This document shows positions 1-11,532 of a stretch of DNA of 64,000 bases, one piece after another. Each line of letters opens with the position of its first letter. Positions within the stretch are counted from its first letter, which is position 1. The notes beneath the pieces are model-generated. The model worked only from the letters and a program-made list of their open reading frames with translations. It was not told the origin of the DNA and did not search any database. The translations under genes and the position numbers were made by a program. The DNA comes from Theropithecus gelada (taxonomy: Eukaryota; Chordata; Mammalia; Primates; Cercopithecidae), in contig NC_037670.1 in NCBI RefSeq assembly GCF_003255815.1, positions 72,381,624 through 72,445,623 on the forward strand, read 5' to 3'.

Positions 1-275
1 TGGGGTCAGGAGTTTGAGACCAGGCTGGCCAACATAGTGAAACCCCATCTCTACTAAAAATACAACAAATTAGCTGGGTGTGGTGGTGCATGCCTATAAT
101 CCCAGCTACTAGGGAGACCTAGGCAGCAGAATCACTTGAACCCAGGAGGCAGAGGTTGCAGTGAGCCGAGATTGTGCCACTGCACCCCAGCCTGGGTGAC
201 AGAGTGAGACTCCATCTCAAAAAACAAACAAACAAACAAAGAAACACACACAAAAAAAAACAAAACACACACACC
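1..275 (+). mobile_element. Alu, 5' end cut by window edge
   Basis: SINE/Alu in sense orientation. The window opens inside the left arm, and the middle, the right arm and the closing GACAGAGTGAGACTC box are all visible. The tail from about 219 has turned into a CAAA/CACA-rich simple repeat. Divergence suggests an AluS- or AluJ-age copy. The left part lies outside the window. Confidence 0.95.
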
Positions 276-733
276 CCAAAACTGAGTAAATTCTAAAGTG
301 TTGAATGCTATCCACTTTCAGAGATAATTAAAAATCTGAAAGGAGGAAGATTATTTTATTTTGTACACACACTTCATTTAAACTTGCAGTTGTTGGTGTT
401 AAGAAGAAAAGAGCAGGATTCAGTGTCAGGTGAGATCTTTCCATTCAAGATGGCAGGCGTTCCTGAGTGTGCTCTCACCTGGCCAGGATCTAGATGTCCC
501 ACCTGACAGGAACCCCCAATTTAAACAGCATACTCTGATTACTGAATCACAGCTACAAAACCAGTGGTCCTAAACAAGAATAGTGTAGATGTTTTGTGAG
601 TATGGTTATTGAGGGAAAGATGTGACAAATCACTGGATTGGTGCTAAATGATCCAACCACCTAGCATACCTATGGTGAGCACCTTGCATTTCAATTGCAT
701 TTCAATAAGCCTATTTAAACAACAACACATTTA
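276..733. other. Unannotated stretch
   Basis: AT-rich DNA between an Alu tail and a Tigger-type element. I see no open frame of note, no RNA gene and no repeat family I can name. Confidence 0.5.
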
Positions 734-950
734 CAGTAGTCCCCTTTATCCAGGGGGATATGTCCCAAAACTCCAGTGGAAAGTTTAATTTATAAAAATA
801 GAACAATTATAACAATACACTATAATGAAAGTTATGTGGATATGGTCTCTCTCAAAATATCTTATTGTATGTAATATTTTCCAGTTAAGACTTGACTTCA
901 GCAACCAAAATTACAGAAAGCAAAACCACAGAAAAGGGGGGACCCTACTG
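734..950. mobile_element. Tigger-group short DNA transposon (MER2-like)
   Basis: Starts CAGTAGTCCCCTTTATCC and ends in the inverted counterpart (AAAAGGGGGGACCCTACTG), so about 18-bp terminal inverted repeats are visible. A TA dinucleotide precedes the left end at 732-733; the matching TA on the right has decayed to CA. At about 217 bp it is shorter than the usual family length, so it has an internal deletion. I link it to the MER2 type of the TcMar-Tigger group from memory of the TIR. It has no coding capacity. Confidence 0.75.
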
Positions 951-1102
951 CACAATAAATTTGGATATAAAATCACTCAATATAGTAAGCATTGATAACA
1001 TGAAACCCAAAGTCCAAAAGGCAATATACTGTTATATTCAAATAAATAAATACAGGTCACATGTTTCAATTTGAGGATGTCAATGCCATACTCAATTCCT
1101 GT

Positions 1103-1852
1103 CAGACACATTTAGAGCGCCCTCCTGCCATCTAGCCCTAGACAGGAGTTTCATGTCACGGGTGAGGTGGGGAATAGTGTCTGGAGGCAGGGAACCTAAG
1201 GCCATTTCATACTGACTTCCCAGAACTAAATTGAAAGAAAAACCCTAATTTTCCATGCCTAAGTAACAAAAGGACCAGAGGCTACTCCCTTTGCAAACCC
1301 CTACCTTTTCTGAAAGGCAGATGGGAAATTGAAAGTACTTCTGATTGGTTGCTTTTTGCAACCAATCAGATATTTGCAGAGGAATGTAACTTTGAAACTT
1401 CACTTCAGCCTGCTGTCTGCAACCAATCAGACTGATCACGGGTCAAGTCTTTGTTTGCATAGAAGTGCAACTTTGTAACTTCATTTTAGCCTCTGATTGG
1501 TTGCTTTCCACAACCAATCAGACGTTTGCATAGGAGTGTGACCTTTGTAACTTCACTTCAGCCTCTGATTGATTGCTTTCCACAACCAATCAGACTGATT
1601 GTGGGCCACCACTTTACATGGGATGAACACCAAATGGCCAATGGGAAACCTCTAGCAGGTATTTGGACCCAAGAAGATTCTGTATCCGTGGCCCTTGAAT
1701 GACTGCTCAGGACTACTGCCACACTGTGGAGCAAACTTTCATTTTCAATACATCTCTGCTTTGTTGCTTCATTCTTTCCTTGCTTTGTTTGTACGTTTTG
1801 TCTAATTCTTTGTTCAAAACACCAAGAATCTGGACACCTTCCAGCAGTAACA
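1103..1852 (+). mobile_element. Solo-LTR-like block of an old class I endogenous retrovirus
   Basis: The downstream part reads like a gammaretrovirus-type LTR. It has CCAAT boxes, an AATACA stretch where a poly(A) signal would lie, a T-rich R/U5 region, and an end matching the pattern CAAGAATCTGGACACC...GTAACA, closing in CA at 1852. It holds an array of inverted CCAAT boxes, listed separately. No gag, pol or env follows, so it is a solo LTR. The left border is uncertain and I found no clear target duplication. The subfamily may be LTR8-like, but this is a guess. Confidence 0.6.
1339..1605. repeat. Tandem array of inverted CCAAT boxes inside the LTR
   Basis: Three copies of GATTGGTTGC or GATTGATTGC are each followed after a few bases by GCAACCAATCAGA or ACAACCAATCAGA (about 1341-1370, 1492-1522, 1565-1594). 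A fourth, half copy has only the right arm (about 1418-1430). The units are separated by a conserved spacer that includes TTTGCATAGGAGTG and GTAACTTCACTTCAGCCT. Each full unit is a near-palindrome with a short loop. CCAAT/ATTGG pairs are known NF-Y target sequences, so this looks like the LTR enhancer. Activity in the host is inference. Confidence 0.7.
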
Positions 1853-2127
1853 ATGGGTCTTGACTCCACATCCTCTTCTTTGTCTACATGCCTTTCAACC
1901 TTCACCAAAAGTAGGAGTGGGATAACAGGCCTCCCCTTGTTGGCACTTTGCAATACTTTTGCAATGCACAAAAAAATATAAGGAAAACTGGAAAAATAGA
2001 ACATTTTCATCATATTGCCTTCCTTCAACTTCCAGTGTTGAAACCACTTGATGTTTTGAAAAAATACTCAGTAAATATGCTGATACGAAAAACTTCAACT
2101 AGACATGAACAGAGAAAGACACTAGTA

Positions 2128-2300
2128 TTTATTGAGCATTTTCCATGTGCCAAGAACTGAGCTAGAGAAGCAGGTATGATTGTGCATGTTATACAGAAAT
2201 GGAAGCTCAGGAAAGATAAGCAACTTAGCATAGGACACAGAGTAAGACACAGAACTAGGATTTGGACCCGTGTTTGTCTAACCCCAAGAACCCATTCCCC
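2128..2300 (+). mobile_element. MIR
   Basis: Ancient tRNA-derived SINE. Recognised by ATTGAGCATTTTCCATGTGCC at the left, then GGAAGCTCAGGAAAGATAAGCAACTTAGC and AGGATTTGGACCC, in the order of the MIR consensus, sense strand. Confidence 0.8.
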
Positions 2301-2424
2301 ATAAGTTTTCTCATTATTGTTTATAAAAATGTTTACTTAGCACATTTCATTCTTTCCTGAATCCTGCAGAAAGCACACATTCCCAGAAGAAAGTTGAAAA
2401 TAGCTATACTCCTAAAATTCTATG

Positions 2425-2725
2425 GGCCGGGCGTGGTGGTTCACACCTATAATCCCAGCACCTTGAGAGGCCGAGGTGGGTGGATCATGAGGTCAGGAGA
2501 TCGAGACCATCCTGGCTAACACAGTGAAACCCCGACTCTACTAAAAATACAGAAAAAAATTAGCTGGGCGTGGTGGCACGGGTCTTTAGTCCCAGCTGCT
2601 TGGGAGGCTGAGGCAGGAGAATCGCTTGAACCCGGGAGGCGGAGGTTGCAGTGAGCTGAGATCATGCAACTGCACTCCAGCCTGGGCGACAGAGTGAGAC
2701 TCCATTTCAAAAAAAAAAAAAAAAA
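2425..2725 (+). mobile_element. Alu (AluY/AluSc-like), full length
   Basis: Full dimer starting GGCCGGGCGTGGTGG with a 17-bp A tail. The GAGGTCAGGAGATCGAGACCATCCTGGC block is of AluY/AluSc type. Low divergence for the window. Confidence 0.95.
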
Positions 2726-2894
2726 GAAAGTCTCTTTAAAGACAGGAAGATAACACAGTGTCTTGGGGAAGCTTCCTCAGGAGACCAAGGAGTGCTGGAA
2801 GGCAGAATGGAACATTTAGAAAATGTGGTCCTTTTGGCCACAAGGTGGTTGAATAGCATGGTATGGTAGTTAAGAACAAGGAGGGTCAGTGCAG

Positions 2895-3075
2895 GGCCCA
2901 TTAAAGGCTGTACTACTTTCTAATGCTGTGACTTTTGGGTAAATTGCTTAATTTTTATCATTATTTAAAAGAAAATACAAATATGTACTTCACAGGGTGT
3001 GAATTTCAATTAAAGAATGCGAAGTGCCTTGGACCATGCTTGACGCTGAGCAATTGCTTAGTAATTTTTTTAAAT
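2895..3075 (-). mobile_element. MIR, diverged
   Basis: Antisense MIR pattern: TGTGACTTTTGGGTAAATTGCTTAA, then GAAGTGCCTTGGACCATGCTTG and a GAGCAATTGCTTAGTAA end. The central part is degraded. Confidence 0.6.
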
Positions 3076-3089
3076 CACTCTTAATAAAT

Positions 3090-4090
3090 TGTTCATGGAA
3101 AAAGCAATCATCCACTTGTCCTGCACATGGACCCTGACCATTCTACAATGAGGGTTTAAGTTAGCTTCTGATGGGGCTTGCTAATTAGCCTGCTTAAACC
3201 CTGCCAATCCGCTATACTGTGTTAATGTTGCAGGGGCTGAGGGGAATTCATCTTAATAAATTTATTTTAATAGTTTGCACCACAGTTTCTCCTGGAGAGA
3301 AAACTGTCTTCGTTTAGAAAAATACCCTAATGAGTTGCCTGAGGTAAAAGAGGTGAGGCTCAAGGAGGCATTGGTAAGAAGGAAGCAGCAATCAACACCT
3401 CACTGAAGAAATGAAGAGGAATTTTGAACTGATGGATGACAAGGAGAAAGAGAAAGGAGAGGAGAAAGAACAGGAGGAAGAGCAGGTGAGGGAGTAAGGG
3501 GGGCCCAACCTGGTGAGGCACAAGAATGCAGTCAAGAAGAGCCTTCGAGTGACAGAGTGGCTTCAGAATTTTTAAGAACATGGATCCTGATATCCTATTT
3601 AAATGCTTTGCTGGGATATAAACCCTCACCTATTGTCCTGCAAATCTTCATGAACAGTTCTCTGTGAGAGTGAAGTGGGGATGAAGGGGGTTGTATGTTA
3701 GGGAAAAAGGATTGAGTTCCACATCTAGGTCAGTATGGAGCACAGAGAAAAATGCAGCCAGAGAAGGTAATATGCAGTCAGGTCAAGAGTTCGCCAGGAA
3801 AACTACCCATGAGAATAGGTCCAAGAATGTGTAGAAATCTGGAGGATGGCATTGGAACCTTTTAGGAGATATGAAATGGGGGATTGAGGCAATTTTATTT
3901 CAATCTCAAAGGCCAGGGTGACCTCAGAGACAAGGATGACCTCAGCTAACATCTGAGTTACATTAGCATTTCCAATGGGGGGAAAGATAAGAATGCACTA
4001 TGATAAGTGGGGTTGTGGCAGGCAGTCATTTTCAAAGTGTGTTTGTTTTTTATGGAGAAACTCTTCAAATGAAACATTACTTGGAAGTCC
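3090..4090. other. Unannotated stretch with a purine-rich patch
   Basis: No gene seen. About 3405-3495 is strongly purine-rich (GAAGAGGAA/GGAGAAAG runs), which makes chance open frames rich in Lys/Glu on one strand and Leu/Phe on the other. I see no exon boundaries or known domain. Confidence 0.5.
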
Positions 4091-4143
4091 AGTGTGAAAA
4101 CAGATAAAAGAAGGTCTGCTCAGCTTAGCATGTTTGTGGTGTT

Positions 4144-4178
4144 TGTGTGTGTGTGTGTGTGTGTGTGTCTGTGTGTGT
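4144..4178. repeat. (GT)n microsatellite
   Basis: Nearly uninterrupted GT repeat of about 35 bp with one TCTG interruption. Confidence 0.95.
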
Positions 4179-4399
4179 TTGCACAGAAACGTTTTACAGA
4201 GACAGAGGAGGGAAGTCAGGGCCCTATCTACTTGATTTCCTCACTCCCAACTTTCCTCTTACCCAAAGAGCAGTTCTACTTGTGATAGGAGTCTAACCAT
4301 CGCAGTTTAAAACCACCACATATAGAGGTGCATTTGGCTATTTCTCAAAAAGGCAGCTTATCAGCACATTAGTTAATTAAGCACACAAGGTCTCAAATC

Positions 4400-4590
4400 A
4401 GATTGCCTTCACTCATCCTGTGATTCTAGGAAAACTGCCTTAATGCTTTTTTATTATCCATCTATTAACATATAGTAGGTATATAAGCATGCACATCTTT
4501 ACATGGTTATTGTGATGATTAAATGTAAAATTACATGCTAAGCACTGTAAAAAGGACTAGCACAGAGTTAAAAATAAGTGTTAACTATTA
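4400..4590 (-). mobile_element. MIR
   Basis: Antisense MIR: TGTGATTCTAGGAAAACTGCCTTAATG, TTATTGTGATGATTAAATG, GCTAAGCACTGTAAAAAGGACTAGCACAG and TAAGTGTTAACTATTA follow the consensus order. Confidence 0.75.
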
Positions 4591-5870
4591 CTTTAATATT
4601 CCTCTTCCTTTGCACAGAAATAATAACATACAGATATAAGTTTATCAAACCATTTCCAGTTTGGCAATTACCTAAAAAAGGTCCTGGTGGCGAGAGAGGA
4701 GAGGATAACCTAGAGCAAGAGAAAGATACTGGGGGAAGAGGCCTGAGGTGGGTGCTCTGTGCCAGCCCCATGTGGAATGGGAGGAGATGGAGGGAAGTGC
4801 CAGGGAAGGAACGTTCTCCTTCCAGAAAGAGTAACCAGTAAATCACTCCAAGCCAGAGACTGACTGACATATGACATGTAACAGAAATTAGTCCATGACC
4901 TGTTTAATGCATGTCCATTTGATTGATTTATTATGAAACACATACTGACCCTTCTTGGTATTTTGGCCCAAGAACCCTTAATTAACATTAACAGAAATAC
5001 AGTGATTAAAATATCAAAATCCAGTATCCCAGAGAGACACAGAACCTTGAGACAGAAAGCAGAAGAAAATATTAGTAAGAAAGAAATATTTATAACTCTA
5101 TTTCTTCAGCCTTGTTCTAAAATGAGGAACAAGTCATGATAAAAGCCCCTTATAAAATATAATTTTCTCCTATGCCATCCCAAAAAATTCTCGATTACAC
5201 ACTGAGATGTGTGTGTGTGTATGAGCACATGTGCGTGCATGTGTGTGATCATTCCTAAAACTTAAAAGGCAAGTTTAACATTATTATCTGAGTAAATAAT
5301 CTTCTAACAAAGTCCAAAAGCTAAAATAGTACATATTTTCTACAAAAAAATTCTTGGAATTGTATTGCTTTTACTACAATTTATTAACTTAATAATTTTC
5401 TATAAAAGGAGATGTTAAAAAGAAGAGGGAGTATAAAATGATTTGTGGAGGCTCATAAAACGATAAATTGTACTTGCAGAATGCAGAAAAATGAGAGAGA
5501 AATTTAGCTCTCCTATTTACAGTAGCCATGTGAAATTTAGGGCAGAGTCCGGTTCTGCACAATTCACTGTTCCAAAGCAGTCTGGGTAATTTAGTATTGT
5601 GGGATAAATATTTACGGACAAAGTCTAAAATCCTAGGGACGACTGAAATAGAGTAGCATTGCTGATGTATTTTGGGAAGGAAAAGTAGGAACGTGTTTCT
5701 AAGACTTAGAAAAACTATGGAGTCCCTGGCATGGAGAGATGGGCAAATGGAGAAAGAGAGTTAAAAGCCTGAGAGATAATGAAGTGTAGCCTTCCCTTGT
5801 GGAACCAAGGAGTGTTTCCATATGTCTTTATTGGCAGGGAGATTTCTAGAAAATCCTGTTATCAAGCATC
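4591..5870. other. Unannotated stretch
   Basis: Mostly AT-rich. A short interrupted GT/CATG tract lies at about 5205-5250. Open frames of 60-100 codons on both strands have no recognisable protein family and no shared codon pattern. I see nothing I can name. Confidence 0.45.
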
Positions 5871-5874
5871 AGAG

Positions 5875-5960
5875 AGTTTGGACAGAGATCAAATGAATCG
5901 CCCAAGGTCACACACTGTGTCAGAGCAGACCAAGAGTTAGAACTCATAGCCCTGAAGTTT
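5875..5960 (+). mobile_element. MIR fragment
   Basis: CGCCCAAGGTCACACACTGTGTCAGAGCAGACC followed by GAGTTAGAACTCATAGCCCTG matches the 3' half of the MIR core. The left half is missing or beyond recognition. Confidence 0.6.
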
Positions 5961-6849
5961 CCAATCAATTGTTTGGCTCCCTAAACCACAATGCTTGTCA
6001 AGGAAAAAGTCTCCCTACAGCTGAGGTAACACAGCTGCAGAATATTACCCTAAGGTTTAAACCAGATGAGGTTTCATGGGATCACAGACTCAGAACCTGT
6101 TTTGGGGGATGCATGGGGAAAGCCAGGGAGAGAGGGAAGAGAGGATGGTTGAGAAAATAGGGAGGCCTAATTAGATCTTCCCACCCTGACAGTCAGCAAC
6201 CCTTCAAAGACACACACACATGCACACACACGCTTGCACGTGCGCACGCACACACACACACACACAAACACACACACATCCTACTAAATGTTACTGGCTG
6301 ATAAAATTGAAAATACTGGTCTGAAAGAAGTCATCATTTTCAGAATAAGTCACTAGTGGGTGGGTATAGCGGTGTACATATGTGTGTGTGAATTTTAGCC
6401 AGAAATTGTTCTCAGAAGATGAATAAAAAACAAAACAACCACAACAACAAACATGAGGACAGTTAAGTCTGAGCTCAATGAAAAAAGTACCTTCCACATT
6501 TTGGATGATCTTCGTATTGCTGACCATGCAGCCTCGGGTTTGTAACTGTTTGGGGCGTTACCACCAGTGAGAGCTTGATGAAAACTGAGGTCCTCTCCCA
6601 GGAACTGCTTATGAACCCATACTCACAAATTTATCATCAAGTTTCAGAAGTTCAAAGATCACCGTAAGTCAAAGCCCAAGTATGAGAAGCCCTGTTGTGA
6701 GAAGCTTTGAATGCTCAGATAAAGATGTGAAAGGCATTGATTGGCACATTGACTTCCAAAAACCTACCACAAAGGACAGATGTCTCATGAGCACATGGGA
6801 CACCTGCTAAAAGTACAAATAATCTGAAGATTTCTCACATCCAAATGAA
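5961..6849. other. Unannotated stretch with a mixed CA/CG tract
   Basis: No gene seen. Apart from the alternating CA/CG tract at 6209-6278, the region is unique AT-rich DNA. Confidence 0.45.
6209..6278. repeat. (CA)n tract with embedded CG/TG steps
   Basis: About 70 bp of mostly alternating pyrimidine-purine sequence, including GCACGTGCGCACGCACACAC. The CG and GC steps inside the CA run make it a better Z-DNA candidate than a plain CA repeat. Confidence 0.9.
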
Positions 6850-6955
6850 TCCAAATTTCTGGGGCTACAGGGATGAGGCAGGTGCTACAGAAAGCAGTAT
6901 TTTAACTAATGTCACCAGATGATTCTGATACATGGTCAGGTTTGTGACCTACTGC
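6850..6955 (+). mobile_element. hAT short DNA transposon remnant (MER20/MER5-like)
   Basis: TTTCTGGGGCTACAGGGATG, then GCAGTATTTTAAC and CCAGATGATTCTGATACATGG follow the order of the second half of MER20/MER5A-type elements. Both ends are eroded, so the subfamily is uncertain. Confidence 0.45.
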
Positions 6956-8258
6956 TGTGGACAGCTGCCTAATGATGCTGTTAACTAGTTGGAGGCTTCC
7001 ACAGGGTTTCCTCAAATGCCTGTGATAAAGGTAACAGAAGTTGGGGGAGGGGATGTAAGACTAATGATCATATTTTCCAATCTCAATTTGGGACCAAGAG
7101 CCTAACAATGGCAGAAATATTTGAAATCTGGCCTATCCTAAAAACTCCGGGACATATGGTCATTGTAGATATAAGATGAAAAATGTCTGAGAAATCACTG
7201 GTTTAAAGATAAGATAGCCAGATGGTCTACATTAAGCCAGAAAGTTCCATCATTTGATTTCACATCCTGCATCCTTGATTTTCTCTTGCCTGTTACCTTC
7301 TCCTCAAGTTATTGAAACACCCTTCTTCCTTTTATCACCGGATTTCTCCAACTGCTCCATATGTCAGAAAACCTCACCAGAGCCCCTTCTGATCAGCACC
7401 AGGGCTGATATGCCGACTGACACCAGTCTACTCTGTTCTCCTTTGCTTTATAGCCAAAGGCCCCAGAGATTTAACCTATTCCTTCTCCTTAGGTAGCTAC
7501 TCCCACCCACTCTTCCCCAGAGACTTTGTGCGCTCAAGCCTCAAGCCAGGGAATGAAAAGCAGCTCAGCATCTCAGCTCTAAGAATATCCACAGTGGCTC
7601 ATTTCCATCACTGATCATTACAAGGAGAAAGACAGGAGAAATCAAAATAACACACATAAAAAAGCCCCCCAGTGTTCAGAGAAACAGTGTTCTTGCTGCC
7701 GTGTTCGTTGGGCTAGAATTGCTGACTTCCTTGTGTATCTTCAATTTCTCACTTCCCATTTATTCCTCAACCTGCCACAATAATAAATACAATACTTATA
7801 ATACATATATGTATATATAAATATTTATATTCTGTATACAAGTAAATAAGCCTTTGATGATAGAAGGAATAAAAATACAGGCTAAAAAATCATTGATGCT
7901 TACTTCTAGAACTGTTTTACTGTTTGAGAAGAAACAAAACAAGACAGGCTACATGCAAAACATACTCCTCCATTTATCATGGTGGTTTGCCTTATGATAA
8001 ATATGAAAAATGGATGCTGAATTAAACCAAAATAAGTTAAAACTCACCAAGACTATTTCCACCTAAAGATAGATGAAGTTTCCCCTAGTGTTTTGCAAAG
8101 TTGTTCCTCTTGCTATTTAGCTAACAGTGAGGAAAGCAGTCCTATAAATTAAAAAACATTAACAATCTATTTGTGTTTGAAATGATAATTTTTATCAGTC
8201 TCATTATTATTACAGTCATTCACCAAATCCTAAATACCATACTATGTTAAGAGTTATT
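6956..8258. other. Unannotated stretch
   Basis: No gene recognised. A pyrimidine-rich portion at about 7250-7560 gives one 80-codon chance frame. An AT-rich palindromic patch (ACATATATGTATATAT) lies near 7803. Confidence 0.45.
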
Positions 8259-8551
8259 GGCCAAACACGGTGGCTCACCCTTGTAATCCCAGCACTTTGG
8301 GAGGACGAGGTGGACGGATCACCTGAGGTCAGGAGCTCGAGACCAGCCTGGCTAACATAGCGAAACCCTGTCTCTACTAAAAATATGAACATTAGCTGGG
8401 GACGGTGGCGGGCACCTGTAATTCCAGCTACTCAGGAGGCTGAGGCAAGGAGAATTGCTTGAACCCAGGAGGCTGAGATTGCAGTGAGCAGAGATCGCTG
8501 TTGTATTCCAGCCTAGGCAACAGAGTGAGACTTTTTCTCAAAAAAAAAAAA
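8259..8551 (+). mobile_element. Alu (AluS-like), full length
   Basis: Full dimer starting GGCCAAACACGGTGGCTCA with a 12-bp A tail. It has the CCTGAGGTCAGGAGCTCGAGACCAGCCTGG block typical of AluS and moderate divergence. Confidence 0.95.
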
Positions 8552-10165
8552 GCAAGTTATCCAAATTGAAAAATGAGTGATGTAGGTAGAGTACTAGCTT
8601 CTCTCTATTTTATAGAGATATAAAATAAGGCTAAACATCTTGAGGTTAAATATCTTGAGCAAAGTCACATAAATTCAATGTGCTTGAACAAGTGTTGTGC
8701 TGGTAAATGTTTAACAAATGGCTCTTTGAGGTGATAGGAGAGTCCTGGTCCTTAGTATTTGTTGGCTCCAAGGTGTAAATACCCACAACAAGGGGGTATT
8801 TCTACATACCAAGGTGATGTCACTGAGCATGGAGTGCATGTGTGCATGATCACAATTGTCAGGTAAGGTACATCCCTGACATCATGCACATCATGGCTTG
8901 AATACAGACCAGCTTAATTCTAAAAGGAGAATATTCCTTCACTGCCACATTCTTGAGAATGTAAGTGTGAGTAAGGAAATTGGATACTGGATATGTTTTC
9001 TTCCTGGCAGTATCAAACAATTTCTAACTATCAGCTATTTTCACTCATTGTAAAGGTAAAATATAGAGGAAAGCCACTAAGTTATCCTGTTGCTATGCGA
9101 AGTCAGAGTCAAAATGAAAACTCTTTGTAGATAACTTTGAAAGCTGAATTGAAAGTAATATGGCAAGGAAACATTATACAAAGTATGATAAGCCTACTAA
9201 TGGAAACGGTCAGCCCTCTTTTAACATGGGGTTGATAAAACAAATGACATCACAAATGAATCTGAGGGGAAAAAAGTTTTAAATGGCTTTGCTGGGTTGA
9301 AACAACTTTGAGATAAAAGATAGGAATTATTTTATGTATATTCATAAAACTAAAGTGAATTTTATTCCTGTATCAGATTTTAAAAGCTATATAATGAAAA
9401 TACATTCTCCCACATATTAAAAAATCCCAAACAAAAATTGTAAAGCTGATGGAAAGGTCATGCATTATTAATATATAAAAACTGTCAAACAAAAACAGTC
9501 AATCATAAAATGGGCAGAAATTATTTGCTTCATTTAGATTTTAATATAAAAATTGTGAGTATTCTAGATGAAGGAAAAAAAACAAAATCAATAGATATAT
9601 ACCATTTGGCAATGTAAAATAAACAACATATTTTCCAATTATTTATCAGAAAATTTCTTTAGCTTTCATTTTAAATATCCTGGCCTACTATAGGATGGAA
9701 GACAATAATACAAATATTAAAGAATTAACAAACATGGCAGAAGTACTCATGACTAGTAATGTAGATGTTCCAATTATTTAATTTAAAATAGTTCTATTAA
9801 AATGGGATTGCAAGAAGCCTGGTTATATTTCTGATGTAATGGGTTCCTACAGAAGCAGACATGCCCATGGGCCTTTGTAAATAACAGAATCTCATCTCTG
9901 AAAGAAAATATGGATTATATCAGCTAGCCAAAGGGGAACTCCCATAGTATTCCTGGCCAGAGTGGGATAGAAGGTACAGGTAGGGGGTGCTGAATGTTAG
10001 AATGTGCCTCAAAGATGGTGGGTTTTCACCACGTCTTAACATCGGATCACTCTAATAAGGGAATGTCCATCTTTGTTCAACAGGATCCTCTATAAGTTCA
10101 GACGTATAATTGTTTCCTAATTATGTCTCCTAGAGGGCAGAAATGACAGAAAGAAAATAAAATTT
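8552..10165. other. Unannotated AT-rich stretch
   Basis: About 1.6 kb of AT-rich DNA with no repeat I can name and no long open frame. It may hold old transposon debris too diverged to read by eye. Confidence 0.45.
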
Positions 10166-10169
10166 AGAA

Positions 10170-10350
10170 ACAGAAAAATCAGATTTAAATTCTGAAGACA
10201 TCACCATTAACAAGATCAGCTCAAATTATGTAGTATCTGAGCCTCAGTTTCTTCACCTGCAAAACAGTGATAAAATAGATACCTACAAACATTATAAAAG
10301 TCAAATGAGACAATCATGTATAGTGCTTTATGAACTAAGTTTCTATACAA
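10170..10350 (-). mobile_element. MIR
   Basis: Antisense MIR: TCTGAGCCTCAGTTTCTTCACCTGCAAAACAGTGATAAAATAG, followed by a decayed AATGAGACAATCATGTATAGTGCTT tail. Confidence 0.75.
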
Positions 10351-11478
10351 ATAAATAACAAATCATGTCAACTCCAAAAATTACTTCTAACAGTCCCTAA
10401 ATTATTTGAAAATAGCTACCAAATGTCATCAAGGATCTTTGAAGAGGGAAAATTTCATATTCAACACAGAATATATGAAGACATGCTACTAGCCTGAATA
10501 TCTCCTCTAGAGTCCCAGTTTTGTCATGATAACAAAGTTACTTGGTCATGTGCAACTCTAGGACAGTAGTATGAGTATCACTTTGATGCTGCTCATGGCT
10601 TCAGTAGAAGTCTGGTTAGGTTCGGATTTATTTTGGCAGTAAAGCTATAGCAGTTCCTGTTGAGTGAGATGTGGACTATGAGAGAGTCAACTGTAGTTTC
10701 AGGATTTGTGTCCTGAGCAATGGGAAAGATGGAATTGCCATAAATAAAGATGAAGAAGACAGTGGGTACAGCAAGACTAGCAGAAAAATTTGAGATGTTT
10801 ACGGGACATCCATGTAGAGATATCAAGTAGTACTCAGGATCAAAAAAGAAAGAGGGCAGTAATAAAGAATGTCAAAACCAACTTAAGAATTCTTTGAAAA
10901 TAATTCTCAGAACATTAGCCATGTAACTGGCCTAGAAAACAATCACTCAAAATTCAAAAAGGCTCCAAGAATGTCTTCTAGAGAAAGAATGAAATGGATA
11001 TACAGAATGACTAAGCAACAGGATTATAGTGAAGTAAAAATACTTTTTTCTCTCAATTATGTAGAAGGCAATTAAAACAAGAAGAAAAATAGTACTTCAG
11101 AGTTGATGACATTAATATGAAAAAACTGAAGGAAGACATGATGTTGAACAATCAGTACAATGTAAGAAAAAACAATCTCTTCAGCTTTTTATGAGTAGCA
11201 CAAGAGTTATGTCACTGAAAACTTTGAGAAAAAATTATAGTCACAGTTCTCCATTGGAAAAAAAAAGTATGTAGTTATTGGTTTTCAGTATTTAGAATCA
11301 ATTTATAGACAAAATCTAAAAGTTATAGAATTTCGAAGACATTCTAAGTCTTCTCAGATTTTAGAATTTCCCTTTTTAATTCAGTAAGTTATTTCTATAA
11401 TGGCATTCATAAAAGTCAAGTGCCTTTTTTTTCAAGTAGCTAAATTTCTTTTCTCCTAGAAGAGCAGGTCAACGAGTA

Positions 11479-11532
<54 letters not shown>

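Noticed and set aside
1339..1605. The CCAAT array as a possible CRISPR-like or integron-like repeat
   Set aside because: Spacers are conserved rather than unique, and the context is a primate LTR.
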